The notes below the pieces were generated by a model. That model was not told the DNA's origin. It searched no databases and saw nothing but the letters and a program-made list of their open reading frames with translations. From assembly GCA_964410485.1 (NCBI GenBank), contig CAYPHJ010000014.1, positions 1-62,044 of the forward strand: 62,044 bases of DNA, written 5' to 3'. Position 1 is the stretch's first letter, and the number at the start of each line of letters is the position of its first letter. Shown here one piece after another: positions 16,353 to 25,128 of the stretch. The position numbers and the translations under genes are program-made. The DNA is from CAYPHJ01 sp964410485 (lineage in GTDB: Bacteria > Desulfobacterota > Binatia > UBA9968).

Positions 16353-16415
16353 GTTCCAGCTGTTTCAGCTGTCCCAATCGTTCCAACCGTTTCAACCGGT
16401 TCAATCGTTCAAACC
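16353..16415. repeat. 9-bp word array, left member of inverted pair
   Basis: Units such as TTCCAGCTG, TTTCAGCTG, TCCCAATCG, TTCCAACCG, TTTCAACCG and TTCAATCG repeat with 9-bp spacing. The array is the reverse complement type of 16634-16680. Confidence 0.65.
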
Positions 16416-16633
16416 CTCTCCTCTCATCCTCCTGCCGCAAGAGGCTGTGTCGCAATCGGCCAATTCACCGCAATCCTGTCATCCCGAGCGGAGCGAGGGA
16501 TCTGCTCTTCCCCACCTATCCATCAGAAAAAAGCAGATTCTTCGTCGCGGAGTTTATCCTGAGCATGGCCGAAGGGCTCCTCAAGAATGAGATTGCGGCA
16601 CAGTCCCAACCGCCGGAGGAAAGAGCTGGGGCT

Positions 16634-16680
16634 TGAACAGCTGGAACGATTGGAACGGCTGGAACGGTTGGAACGGTTCT
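16634..16680. repeat. 9-bp word array, right member of inverted pair
   Basis: Five units: GAACAGCTG, GAACGATTG, GAACGGCTG, GAACGGTTG, GAACGGTTC. It would pair with 16353-16415 to make a long imperfect stem. It ends at the 3-prime end of the GST gene. Confidence 0.7.
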
Positions 16681-16681
16681 C

Positions 16682-17299
16682 TCATACCTTCGGTACTACC
16701 ATCCCGCGTTGCACCGCGGGGCGCGCGGAGATGGCGTCGAACCAACGCTTCACGTTGGCAAATTGCTCCAGCTCAACGTGATGCCATTCATGACGGCTCA
16801 CCCACGGGTAGGTAGCAATGTCGACAATCGAATAGTCGCCTGCGAGAAATTCTCTCTGCGTCAATTGTTTGTCCAGCACGCCGTACAGGCGTAGCGCTTC
16901 TTTGTGGTACCGATCGATCGCCTGTGGCACCTTCTCTGCGGCGCGAAAGAAGAAATTGGCTTGCCCGAACATCGGTCCTACCCCGCCCATCTGAAACATC
17001 AGCCACTGAACGACCTCGTAGCGTTTTCGGATTTCCTGCGGCCACAACTTGCCCGTTTTCTCTGCCAGGTACATGAGAATCGCTCCCGATTCGAATAACG
17101 TCAGCGGTTGACCGCCGGGACCGTCCGTGTCGATCACTGTCGGAATCTTGTTGTTGGGATTAATGGCCAGGTACTCAGGTTTGTGTTGGTCCCCTTGCGT
17201 CAAATTGACCGGGTGGACCTCATAGGGGAGAGCGATCTCCTCTAGCATGATCGATACTTTTTTGCCGTTGGGTGTTCCCCAGGTGTAGAGCTGAATCAT
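16682..17299 (-). CDS. Glutathione S-transferase family protein, YfcG/Nu-class-like
   Basis: A 205-residue GST resembling E. coli YfcG, a glutathione-dependent disulfide-bond oxidoreductase. The thioredoxin-fold domain has LYTWGTPNGKKVSIMLEE (T-x-N-G active-site turn), NPNNKIPTVIDTDGPGGQ and the GSH-binding LFESGAILMYLAEKTG. The helical domain has WLMFQMGGVGPMFGQ and FLAGDYSIVDIATYPWV (N-capping box). ATG at 17299 overlaps the TGA of the upstream MFS gene (ATGA), so the two are cotranslated. Probably a cytosolic detoxification or redox enzyme paired with the transporter. Confidence 0.92.
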   Translation of the reverse strand: MIQLYTWGTPNGKKVSIMLEEIALPYEVHPVNLTQGDQHKPEYLAINPNNKIPTVIDTDGPGGQPLTLFESGAILMYLAEKTGKLWPQEIRKRYEVVQWLMFQMGGVGPMFGQANFFFRAAEKVPQAIDRYHKEALRLYGVLDKQLTQREFLAGDYSIVDIATYPWVSRHEWHHVELEQFANVKRWFDAISARPAVQRGMVVPKV

Positions 17300-18543
17300 G
17301 GTCTAAATCCTTTCCCTTCCTTTTGCGCTTGAACAATTCGGCTGCTCGCTAGGACGATAAACACGGAAATTACCAGGCATGCAAGAGAAACCCAGAAGGG
17401 CACGCGATAGTTGTGTGTGACGTCAAAGAGGAATCCACCGAGCCACGCGCCCACCGCTCCGCCCAAGCCTATGCTAAATGTAAAAAATCCGAAAATCACG
17501 CCAAAGTGCCTGCCTTGAAAAATATCTGCCGAAATCGCCGACAGCACCAACGCGCGCGAGCCCTGCCCCAATCCATAGGAGACGGCGTAAGCGTAGAGTA
17601 GCCACGGAAAAGAAGCGTCATACATGGCCAGCAAGGCCAAAATACCGACGGCAGAGACCGCCTGGACGAGCGTAAATACGGTTTCCCGTCGCATTACGTC
17701 GGCGAGATAACCGAAAAGAATGCGGCCGAAGATGCTGATGACGCCCATCAAGCCGAAGATCGAGGCGGCAAATACGCTCGTAAAGCCGACATCGATCGCA
17801 TGGGCAATTTGATGAGTCACGATGATTTGATTGCCCATGCTTGCGAGTGTTCTTGCGATGAAAAGCAGCCAAAAAGCTGGATTGGTAAGAGCGCGCCGGA
17901 CGGTCCAATCCGTGTCACGTGCCCCTGCCACCGTCGGCTTTACCTCAGCTGCTTCGATGGCTCCTGGCAAAAAAACCTGCACGGGCGGAATTACCAGAAA
18001 AGCCGTGATGACTGCGAGCCCGATGTAAGCCATCGACCACCCCCATTCATCAACCATTAACTGAGTGACCGGCACTAACAGAACGATCCCCATCCCACCA
18101 CCTGCCCATGCTATTCCCAACGCGGTTGCCCGCCGCCGGGCATACTCGCGCGAGATAATTGCCACGTGAGGCACCATGCCGATCAACGCAATACCTGCGG
18201 CGGTGACAATGCCCACCCAAAAGTAAAATTCCCAAAGCGACGATATCGTCGAGCTAAAACTCAGCCCGAGCGCAAGCACCAGGCCGCCGCAGATAAGCGT
18301 CTTGCGCGTACCGATGCGATCCAGCAAACCTCCCGCAAAAGGGAGACACAGGCCCTCGAACACAATCGCCAGCGAGATTGCTCCTGCCGTGGCCCCCCGC
18401 GACCAGCCAAAAGCATCCAGCATCGCCACAAAAAAAACGCCGAAAGTCCCGTGCAGCCCGCGACTCACCGCGATATGGACAAAAGCGAGCGAAACGACGC
18501 CATAACGACGTAGCAATTCAATCGGAGATGATGTCTTCGTCAT
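17296..18543 (-). CDS. MFS transporter (MCT/oxalate-formate antiporter type)
   Basis: A 415-residue 12-TM major facilitator. An N-terminal RYGVVSLAFVHIAVSRGL precedes GVFFVAMLDAFGWSRGATAG, the signature block of monocarboxylate/oxalate-formate type MFS proteins. GGLLDRIGTRKTLICGG is the loop 2-3 motif and YGLGQGSRALVLSAISADIF lies in the C-terminal half. ATG at 18543 is used in preference to an upstream in-frame start at 18582 whose extension is not hydrophobic. It overlaps the GST gene by ATGA. It probably imports or exports an organic acid that the GST or nearby enzymes act on; this is inference from context. Confidence 0.88.
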   Translation of the reverse strand: MTKTSSPIELLRRYGVVSLAFVHIAVSRGLHGTFGVFFVAMLDAFGWSRGATAGAISLAIVFEGLCLPFAGGLLDRIGTRKTLICGGLVLALGLSFSSTISSLWEFYFWVGIVTAAGIALIGMVPHVAIISREYARRRATALGIAWAGGGMGIVLLVPVTQLMVDEWGWSMAYIGLAVITAFLVIPPVQVFLPGAIEAAEVKPTVAGARDTDWTVRRALTNPAFWLLFIARTLASMGNQIIVTHQIAHAIDVGFTSVFAASIFGLMGVISIFGRILFGYLADVMRRETVFTLVQAVSAVGILALLAMYDASFPWLLYAYAVSYGLGQGSRALVLSAISADIFQGRHFGVIFGFFTFSIGLGGAVGAWLGGFLFDVTHNYRVPFWVSLACLVISVFIVLASSRIVQAQKEGKGFRP

Positions 18544-18584
18544 ATAAAGGGTCGCAAAATTGAATTGACATTGAGCCCTCAAAA

Positions 18585-18665
18585 TCTCCCCTAACTCCTC
18601 TTTTCCAAAGAGGGGAAAATCCTCCCTTTGGCAAAGGGAGGTCAGGAGGGATTTTCAAAAATAAT
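18585..18665. repeat. Palindromic intergenic repeat (TCCCTTTGGCAAAGGGA core)
   Basis: Nested inverted repeats: AAAATCTCCCCT...AGAGGGG, then AAAATCCTCCCTTTGGCAAAGGGAGG...AGGAGGGATTTT. The structure (ATCC...GGAT outer arms, CCCTTTG/CAAAGGG inner arms) parallels the core of repeats A and B, but the sequence differs and the arms are absent. Confidence 0.7.
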
Positions 18666-18793
18666 GCAGTCACTATTATGAGATCCTTCATAACAGCCAA
18701 CTTATGGTTAGGCTCGCGTCGATCCGAACGTTTTCCAATCAGCGGGTCGATGGTGAGGAGCAGCAGTTGACGCGTGATTCCATCCTCTCGAAA

Positions 18794-19201
18794 TCACCAA
18801 TGCCTTTCGATCACACGAATGCACACCTCCAGCGCGGATTTTACGCGCTTGGCTGGCGTGGCTCTGCTTGTCTTTCGTGAGCGTGCTTGCGCCTCATGAA
18901 TTCGCTTCAGATAACTCGCTTCCACCCGTGTCAGCAACTCAGCCTCCGTAGCTCTCTTGATCAGCGCCGGTAGGCCCAGCGCTGACCACTGTGACACTCC
19001 CAGGCGTGCCTTTAACCAACCTTCCATCGCCTGATTGCACAGGACCAAAACGTCCTGGGCCGCAAGAGTGCGCGCCAACCAGCCGTTGAGGGCTCGAGAG
19101 AGCGTCCGAATCGCGCCGCCTTCCGGCGAATGATGACCTTTGATCCGCTCCTTCGCCGCAAGCCGCTCCAACAGAGCTTCAGCATCGAAACGCATTCGCA
19201 A
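18794..19201 (-). CDS. Hypothetical helical protein, possibly HEPN-like
   Basis: A 135-residue all-helical protein. The layout is an N-terminal helix (FDAEALLERLAAKERI), a central helix with AQDVLVLCNQAMEGWLKARL, a short GLPALIKRATEAELL, then LKRIHEAQARSRKTSRA and a final SALEVCIRVIERHW. It recalls HEPN-type proteins (helix - helix - R-x4-6-H loop - helix). The expected RNxxxH is not clear, since the loop has only RKTSR, so nuclease activity is doubtful. The start is ATG at 19201 or the ATG at codon 3. It stands alone. Function unknown. Confidence 0.5.
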   Translation of the reverse strand: MRMRFDAEALLERLAAKERIKGHHSPEGGAIRTLSRALNGWLARTLAAQDVLVLCNQAMEGWLKARLGVSQWSALGLPALIKRATEAELLTRVEASYLKRIHEAQARSRKTSRATPAKRVKSALEVCIRVIERHW

Positions 19202-19357
19202 AGTCCTCCCTTATAGCACGGCTCCAACTCTAGAAGTAACCCACGCGGCGCTCGTCGAAGGGCTTTTTTCGTTTGACAGCCGACATGCGGCCCAATAATT
19301 TAGCCCTACCGACAAATGGCAATGACAGAGTGAACTAAAACTTCTCGGAGGTAAACG

Positions 19358-20320
19358 ATGGAACCCCTTCCTCGAGGCGCGAATTTTCAACGCGCAAAGT
19401 TACTTTGGGAAATCGGTCTACATATCGCCGGGGACCCCAAAACACCCTATTACGGCGCGCGTGACATGTGTATTTCGGTCGGCAGCGGCTCAGCCGAAAG
19501 CTTCAAACCGTGGCTGCGCATGTCGACCGGATCGCCGATCATAGCCCACGCCGTTTGCCGCGGTGATTTGGAAATGTCGATGGTCAATCCTTCTGGCTTT
19601 TTGACTCAAGCGTACCGCGGCACGGGGCTCTTTTCACAAGCGCTACCGGTGCGTGTACTGGCAACCTATCCGTCCTGGGACCGCTATGTCCACGTGATCC
19701 ATCCTCGCACCGGGCTCAAATCCATCGCCGAGATCAAAGAAAAGAAATATCCACTGCGGGTTTCAATCCGCGAGGACGCCACTCATTCGACACGCGTGTT
19801 GTTGGATCAGACGCTCGCCATTTACGGTATGACTCTCAAAGACATCGAGTCATGGGGTGGCAGCTTGCAGCTAAACGGCGGCCCCGGCGACGAGCGGCGT
19901 ATGAAAGCAATCGAGGACGGGACTGTCGACGCGGTGATCGATGAGGGACTGGTTCTCTGGTTTGAGGCGGCTCTTGCGGCCGGCATGGAACCGGTGCCAC
20001 TCGAAGAGCCTGTGATGAAGAAGTTGGAATCTCTGGGATGGCGGCGCGTGGTCATACCCAAGGGCCGCTATCCCCACCTCAAAGTGGATCATGAATGCAT
20101 CGATTACAGCGGCTGGCCCCTGTACACCAGGGCCTCATTGCCGGATGAAGATGCTTATAAAGTTGTCGATGCGATCAACGCGCGCAAAGACGAAATCTTC
20201 TGGGAAAGCTCCTACACCGGAATTGCGCAGCTCGGCCAGGATACGGAAGCAACGCCGCGCGATGTACCGCTCCATCCCGGTGCGGAGAAATGGTACCGGG
20301 ATCACGGCTATAAAGTTTGA
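19358..20320 (+). CDS. TAXI-family solute-binding-like protein without signal peptide
   Basis: A 320-residue protein related to TAXI-type TRAP transporter binding proteins. It has DMCISVGSGSAESF, the SVNPSGFL-like phrase MVNPSGFLTQAYRGTGLF, RVLATYPSWDRYVHVIHP, TGLKSIAEIKEKKYPLRVS and a C-terminal PLHPGAEKWYRDHGY. Residues 1-40 contain no hydrophobic signal, so it would stay in the cytoplasm unless the start is wrong. The ATG has TCGGAGG upstream, which supports it. No TRAP membrane component (DctQM) is nearby. It may be an orphan binding protein or an enzyme or sensor on the same fold. Confidence 0.78.
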   Translation: MEPLPRGANFQRAKLLWEIGLHIAGDPKTPYYGARDMCISVGSGSAESFKPWLRMSTGSPIIAHAVCRGDLEMSMVNPSGFLTQAYRGTGLFSQALPVRVLATYPSWDRYVHVIHPRTGLKSIAEIKEKKYPLRVSIREDATHSTRVLLDQTLAIYGMTLKDIESWGGSLQLNGGPGDERRMKAIEDGTVDAVIDEGLVLWFEAALAAGMEPVPLEEPVMKKLESLGWRRVVIPKGRYPHLKVDHECIDYSGWPLYTRASLPDEDAYKVVDAINARKDEIFWESSYTGIAQLGQDTEATPRDVPLHPGAEKWYRDHGYKV

Positions 20321-20829
20321 ATCGCATGGCTAGCTGTTCACCCTCAATTGGTTACGGGTACGGAGGATTATTTTCCCGCCAAGCCGCGAAGCACAACGCC
20401 GTGCTCGTTTTTCGTGCTCGTGATCGGATGGGCGCAACGAACACGAATGACGAACACGTGATCGCCCTCTGCGCCTCTCTTATGAAACTACCCGACTACA
20501 GGGAAAATCCCCCGGTCCTGCGGCCCGCCCCCTTTGCAAAGGGGGCTATTGGGGGATTTACCGGCGTTGATCCGCAGCACTGTGGGCTCATTTTCATGCG
20601 CTGTGTTGTACCTTAGGCACATGAACTACTCTGTGGTGAAATATTTCCTTTGGGGTGCCGGGGGAACTTGGAACCTTGAACTGCGCGCGCTGCCGCGCTG
20701 CCTTTGCGCCTTCGTGGGAGATATTTTGAGTTTGATTGCGGCTCTGCCACGCTAGGACGTTGGCGCCGAACTGACGATGGGATTTGCCTGCGGCCTAGCC
20801 ACTTCGACGTTTGTTACTAAAGGCGTGTT
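20321..20829. other. Repeat-rich intergenic region
   Basis: Contains repeat A copy 4 (20480-20632) and a repeat C copy (about 20695-20760, TTTGCGCCTTCGTGG...GCGGCTCTGCCACGCTAGG). No gene is supported. Confidence 0.5.
20480..20632. repeat. Palindromic repeat A, copy 4
   Basis: Left arm TATGAAACTACCCGACTACA, core AAATCCCCCGG...GGGGGATTT (inner TTTGCAAAG), right arm TTTTCATGCGCTGTGTTGTAC...CACATGAACTACTC. Preceded by CTGCGCCTCTC, like copies 3 and 5. Confidence 0.9.
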
Positions 20830-21960
20830 GTGGATGACACTGCAACGTCAGTGAATTCAATCGTTCCTCCGCGCATCATCGTTCACATAGATATGGACGC
20901 GTTCTATGCGGCAGTGGAGGAGCGCTACAATCCTGCGTTGGCAGGGCGCCCCGTTGTCGTGGGTGCCGATCCGAAAGAGGGTAAAGGGAGGGGCGTGGTA
21001 ACCACGGCAAATTACGCGGCGCGGGAGTTCGGCATCCGCTCGGCGTTGCCGATAACACGCGCCTGGCGACTTGCAGAAGCAGCGCACAAGAAAGGCGCGC
21101 CAGAAACCGTCTTCCTCCAACCGAATTTTCCCCTGTACCGCCAGGTCTCAACTCGGATCATGAAGCTTCTGCAACACTCGGCGGACGCTTTCGAAGAGGC
21201 AAGTATCGATGAAGCGTATCTCGACCTCTCATCGCTCGGCGCCTTTGATGCCGCCGTCGCATACGTGAAAGAGCTAAAAACCGAAATAAGAGAGACCGAG
21301 CGCCTAGGCTGTTCCGTCGGCGTTGGTCCAAACAAGCTCATTGCCAAGATCGCGTCTGGATACAACAAGCCCGATGGTCTTACGGTCATCAGGCCGCAAA
21401 ACGTCCGTGAATTCCTCGACCCACTGCCTATCCGACTGATTCCCGGTATCGGTCCTAAAACCGAGTCGTTTCTCCATGAGCAGAAGATCCGAACGGTCAA
21501 AGGTCTCTCGTCCATTTCCGAGGACCAACTGACGGACTGGTTTGGCCGATGGGGGCAGCGGCTCTTTGAAAAATCTCATGGCATCGATGAATCACCGGTT
21601 TCGGACGAGTGGATCCGCAAATCCATTGGCCAGCAGGAGACCTTCGAGCAGGATACGCTGAGCCTTGCTCTCGTCACCGAGCGGCTCTACGCAATGGCCG
21701 ATCACCTGCTGTCCAAGCTGCGGGAAAAGCAGTTTGCCGGCTTCCGCACGATTACCCTGACGGTGCGCTTTTCCGATTTCGACACAAAAAACCGCTCCCG
21801 CAGCCTGAAGCCCGGGATCGCGATCGATCGCAGCGATGAGCAGGTCCAGCGCCTCAAGCAAGAGGCGCTGGACCTGCTCGTGCCTTTTTTTGACAGCCGA
21901 GAGAATCCGCGCGGAAAGGCAATTCGGCTGATCGGCCTGCGTCTGGAAAAACTCTTCTGA
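20830..21960 (+). CDS. dinB: DNA polymerase IV (Y-family)
   Basis: A 376-residue Y-family translesion polymerase. IIVHIDMDAFYAAVEERYNP carries the first catalytic Asp pair, VVTTANYAAREFGIRSALP the incoming-nucleotide region, and ASIDEAYLDLSS the remaining catalytic Asp-Glu. CSVGVGPNKLIAKIASGYNKPDG is the palm/thumb signature. LPIRLIPGIGPKTESFL is the helix-hairpin-helix and residues ~250-376 the little finger. There is no obvious C-terminal clamp-binding QLxLF, though the protein ends LRLEKLF. The start is GTG at 20830; a later start near PPRIIVHID is possible. An 18-bp perfect hairpin lies in the 3-prime coding part (21838-21879). Confidence 0.96.
   Translation: MDDTATSVNSIVPPRIIVHIDMDAFYAAVEERYNPALAGRPVVVGADPKEGKGRGVVTTANYAAREFGIRSALPITRAWRLAEAAHKKGAPETVFLQPNFPLYRQVSTRIMKLLQHSADAFEEASIDEAYLDLSSLGAFDAAVAYVKELKTEIRETERLGCSVGVGPNKLIAKIASGYNKPDGLTVIRPQNVREFLDPLPIRLIPGIGPKTESFLHEQKIRTVKGLSSISEDQLTDWFGRWGQRLFEKSHGIDESPVSDEWIRKSIGQQETFEQDTLSLALVTERLYAMADHLLSKLREKQFAGFRTITLTVRFSDFDTKNRSRSLKPGIAIDRSDEQVQRLKQEALDLLVPFFDSRENPRGKAIRLIGLRLEKLF
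21838..21890 (+). terminator. Terminator-like hairpin inside dinB
   Basis: GAGCAGGTCCAGCGCCTC (21838-21855), a 6-nt loop, then its exact reverse complement (21862-21879): an 18-bp GC-rich stem. CGTGCC and a run of seven Ts (21884-21890) follow. It lies ~70 bp before the dinB stop, in the little-finger coding region. It looks like an intrinsic terminator or attenuator within the gene. Confidence 0.55.
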
Positions 21961-21989
21961 TCACGTTTTTGCGCATAAAAACCTTTTTT

Positions 21990-22035
21990 TCGCTCCTTCG
22001 ACCTGGCTCAGAACATGCTTTGCGGGAGATAATCC
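21990..22035. repeat. Repeat C fragment
   Basis: CGCTCCTTCGACCTGGCTCAG and CATGCTTTGCGGGAGATAA. The reverse complement is at 25417-25456; related pieces are at 706, 11985, 20695 and 31204. Confidence 0.6.
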
Positions 22036-22108
22036 CAATGTTGAACAATCCTACCGATCCCGATATATGGATCGAAGATCGCGATTCTATTATTCGGAGG
22101 AACGACCT

Positions 22109-23194
22109 ATGTCAGCTCAATTAGCAACCAGAATTATCGACGGGGATGGCCACGTCATGGAAGACGTTGCCGGAATCATCGACCACATGAGATCCCCCTA
22201 CCGGGAGATCGCACAACGAAAAGGCGCGATTTTTCCGCCGCTCGATCATCTTCACACCGGCCGCGCCGTGGAGACTCCACCGCAGCGCGATCAGCGGCCG
22301 CCCGTCGGTCCTAAAGGCTGGCTCGATTTTCTTGACGATGTCGGCATCGAATGGACCGTGCTTTATCCCACGGTCGCGCTTTCCTACGGCAAGATTGTCA
22401 GCCTCGATTATGCCGTGGAAATTTCGCGCGCGTACAACAACTGGCTTTATGAGACCTACTTGAAATTCAACCCGCGCTTCAAAGGTATGGCGCTGATCCC
22501 GATGCAGGACCCCGAGGAAGCTGCAAGGGAGCTCAGGCGCGCCGTGACCGAGCTTGGGATGCTCGGCGCGATGCTGCCCTCCAACGGCCTCGCTCACCCG
22601 CTGGGCGCCAAAATCTACTGGCCCGTCTACGTCGAGGCCGATCGGCTTGCTTGTTGCCTTGCCATCCACGGAGGCGCACATGACCGCTTCGGCATGGACC
22701 ATATGAACATGTACGTTCCGGTACACGCCCTGGGTCACCCGTGGGGATTGACCATCAATTGCGCCGACATTGTTTACAATGGCATCTTCGATCGCTTTCC
22801 GAGCGTCCGTATAGCGTTTCTTGAAGGCGGCGTTGCCTGGCTGCTCCTCTTGCTCGAGCGGCTCCATGCATCGCATGAAACCCATTTTCAATACATTCCG
22901 CCCGAGGAGTACGGCATACGCGAGGGTGAAGATCCCCGCAACTATATCAAAAATCAGATCAAGAACGACCGCTTTTTCCTGGGGATAGAAACGGAAGAGT
23001 TGACGTTGCCCTTCGCCGTCAAAACGCTCGGCAACCAACCGTTCCTCTACTCATCGGACTTTCCCCATGAGGTGACAAACGAGAGCTGTAAGCATGATCT
23101 GAGCGAGCTCATGGAGAGCAATGAGATGAGCGGCGAGGATAAAGCGGCGATGCTTTACCGCAATGCCGAGCGATTCTACCGCTTCCCGCTGTAG
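22109..23194 (+). CDS. Amidohydrolase family protein (ACMSD/amidohydrolase-2 type)
   Basis: A 361-residue TIM-barrel metal-dependent hydrolase or decarboxylase of the amidohydrolase-2 group. It begins with the variant metal motif IDGDGHVMED. LIPMQDPEEAARELRRAV and LGMLGAMLPSNGLAHPLG are the barrel middle. CLAIHGGAHDRFGMDH carries a metal-site His, FLEGGVAWLLLLLERL follows, and FLYSSDFPHEVTN carries the catalytic Asp (SDFPH). ATG at 22109 is chosen because CGGAGGAACGACCT precedes it. Likely acts on an aromatic or cyclic acid intermediate; the substrate is unknown. No operon partners. Confidence 0.9.
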   Translation: MSAQLATRIIDGDGHVMEDVAGIIDHMRSPYREIAQRKGAIFPPLDHLHTGRAVETPPQRDQRPPVGPKGWLDFLDDVGIEWTVLYPTVALSYGKIVSLDYAVEISRAYNNWLYETYLKFNPRFKGMALIPMQDPEEAARELRRAVTELGMLGAMLPSNGLAHPLGAKIYWPVYVEADRLACCLAIHGGAHDRFGMDHMNMYVPVHALGHPWGLTINCADIVYNGIFDRFPSVRIAFLEGGVAWLLLLLERLHASHETHFQYIPPEEYGIREGEDPRNYIKNQIKNDRFFLGIETEELTLPFAVKTLGNQPFLYSSDFPHEVTNESCKHDLSELMESNEMSGEDKAAMLYRNAERFYRFPL

Positions 23195-23358
23195 TCCTCG
23201 CCTGTCCATCTCCCGCGAGCTTCGCTGCGGTCAGCATTTCAGATTACAGATTTCAGATCTCAGAACGGCTGAAATCTGGTAGTTTCGAGGTCCTCGCTTA
23301 GTTAGCACTCGGGAGGCCTCGAGCTCGATCACTGTCCAGCCGGGATAATCGGGACAAG

Positions 23359-24387
23359 CTACTTTGTCAGAAACCCCTTCATACGCTGGACGACTTCCGG
23401 CGGCACAGTGCCAATCTCACGCCCTAAAGCTTCAACCTCCTCGCCGGTCATCAAGCTCGGTTCCAATCCTTTGCTTTTGGCATCTGCAATAACCTCCGGG
23501 TCCTTCATCATCTTTTCAAATCCGATGCGCAGGGCCTTGAGACGGTCCGCGGGAATGCCGGGCGGGCCAAAAAACGGCCGCCCCATTTCATCCGGGATCA
23601 CAAAGATCTGGGCTATACGCTTGTGCAGTTCACTAACCTTGTGCTTGCCCATGTATTCCCAGACCGTCGGGACATCACCGAGGTTTGGATGGCGCTTTTG
23701 CCCACCTTGCGTGAGCACCCGCACAAATCCCGTCTTTGCCCAAGTGCGGCCAGGTTCGCTGCCAAAGTAGGCTTGCACAGACCCACACCAGCCCTGGACT
23801 TCTCCCCGCTCGAGCGCCAGATTCGCATCGGCTGCGCCTTGATAGCCGGGCACCATGGCGATTTTGAGATTGAAGGCTTCGGCGAGAAGCCTTGGAAAGT
23901 AGTAGGCGGCGGTACCCAGGCCTGTGGCGCCAAACCTGACCGGCTCTACTGCATCGCGCAAATCTACCAATGTCTTGTACGGCGTGTCGGCGCGGATATA
24001 ACAAATCCGGTCGGTTTTTTCGGGAGAACCAATCCAGCTGTACTTGAACCAGTTAAATTTTACCTCCTTATGACCGGCGAGCTGCTGGATATAAATCCCT
24101 GGACTCACCACACCGAGCGTCAGCCCGTCAGGCTTCGCCACGCCATACACGTAATTCGCCGCGATCATCGATCCACCACCGGTCATGTTCTGCACCACGA
24201 AGCTCGGATTTCCCGGCACATACTTACCCAAATGCTGTGCGATTATTCGAGCCCATACGTCAAAGGCGCCGCCAGCGCTAAATCCGACGCGGATGTTTAT
24301 TGTTTTGCCCTCATAAAAAGACGTCTGCGCAGCGAGTTGCGGTTTCCAAAGCAAAACAGCTAAGAACGCGAACAAGAGAATTTTCAT
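23359..24387 (-). CDS. TctC/Bug-type tripartite tricarboxylate transporter substrate-binding protein
   Basis: A 342-residue periplasmic binding protein. The signal peptide is MKILLFAFLAVLLWKPQLAA, with cleavage near AAQT. Mature domain: YEGKTINIRVGFSAGGAFDV (Bug-family ligand P-loop), VVQNMTGGGSMIAANYVY, DGLTLGVVSPG, VRFGATGLGTAAYYFPRLL and PGIPADRLKALRIGFEKM. ATG at 24387 is chosen over upstream in-frame codons because AGAGGAGGAGACAAG precedes it and the signal peptide then starts the protein. No TctA/TctB membrane genes are adjacent; it is an orphan receptor, as is common for Bug proteins. Confidence 0.9.
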   Translation of the reverse strand: MKILLFAFLAVLLWKPQLAAQTSFYEGKTINIRVGFSAGGAFDVWARIIAQHLGKYVPGNPSFVVQNMTGGGSMIAANYVYGVAKPDGLTLGVVSPGIYIQQLAGHKEVKFNWFKYSWIGSPEKTDRICYIRADTPYKTLVDLRDAVEPVRFGATGLGTAAYYFPRLLAEAFNLKIAMVPGYQGAADANLALERGEVQGWCGSVQAYFGSEPGRTWAKTGFVRVLTQGGQKRHPNLGDVPTVWEYMGKHKVSELHKRIAQIFVIPDEMGRPFFGPPGIPADRLKALRIGFEKMMKDPEVIADAKSKGLEPSLMTGEEVEALGREIGTVPPEVVQRMKGFLTK

Positions 24388-24598
24388 CTTGTCTCCTCCT
24401 CTTTTTTGGGAATAGACGCTTGCCACTTCTTTCCTTCTACGGTCAAAAGATCGAACCGATCCCGCACCGGCTGTCGCCATTCTTATTTGCGTCAGACACG
24501 TTTTTCAAGCAAGCCAACCGAGCCTATCATTACACAGCGCTTGTGAGTTTTGGCCTCTTTGCGTAAAATCCAGGGCTCAAACAGGAGGGATTTAACTT

Positions 24599-25042
24599 TT
24601 GTACTACTTTGCCTACGGTTCTAACATGAATTGGGAGCAGATGCGCCGCCGTTGCCCCTCGGCGGAATTCGTTTCAATTGCCCGCCTGCCCGGCTATCGT
24701 TTTGCCATTGCCCGTCATTCCCGGCTACGAAAATGCGGCACTGCAAACATTTTCGTCGACACCGAAAGCGACGTCTGGGGAATTCTTTATGACGTGAGCG
24801 AGGAAGATCTCGCTCGCCTCGACGCCTTCGAAGATGGCTACATTCGAGAAATGGCCCTGGTACTCGCAGGCACAAACGGTCAACGGCCGTTGGAAACGTT
24901 GGTTTATATCGCGCCACGGGAAGAGGACGTCCCGTTGCCGAATGCAGAATACAAAAAACTGATGCTGGAGGGAGCGCTCTACTGGCAGCTACCCCATGGC
25001 TACTGTGTCATGCTCGAAAGCATCGTGGCAGAGAAGCTGTGA
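24599..25042 (+). CDS. Gamma-glutamylcyclotransferase-like protein
   Basis: A 147-residue GGCT/AIG2-fold protein. YYFAYGSNMNWEQM is the YGS substrate-binding loop, FVDTESDVWGILYDVSEEDL the barrel core and RLDAFEDGYIREM carries the catalytic Glu. The enzyme class releases 5-oxoproline from gamma-glutamyl amines. The start is an unusual TTG at 24599 (second codon TAC), supported by a strong CAGGAGGG Shine-Dalgarno; no ATG is available before the YGS loop. The next small gene follows ~90 bp downstream. Confidence 0.87.
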   Translation: MYYFAYGSNMNWEQMRRRCPSAEFVSIARLPGYRFAIARHSRLRKCGTANIFVDTESDVWGILYDVSEEDLARLDAFEDGYIREMALVLAGTNGQRPLETLVYIAPREEDVPLPNAEYKKLMLEGALYWQLPHGYCVMLESIVAEKL

Positions 25043-25128
25043 GATATCAGAACGCGACACCGCTCGCCCAGGTTGTGGAAAAGTGCGTTTCTGATATAAC
25101 GGTGTCGATCAGTTTAGGAGGCTGCTTC

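Larger units (their letters stand above)
16263..16681. other. Intergenic region with inverted word arrays
   Basis: Two 9-bp word arrays in opposite orientation (16353-16415 and 16634-16680) flank a segment containing TGTCATCCCGAGCGGAGCGA, a dispersed repeat word. No gene; the apparent ORFs only translate the repeats. Confidence 0.55.

Noticed and set aside
16353..16680. CRISPR array
   Set aside because: Units are 9 bp, imperfect and without spacers; no cas genes.
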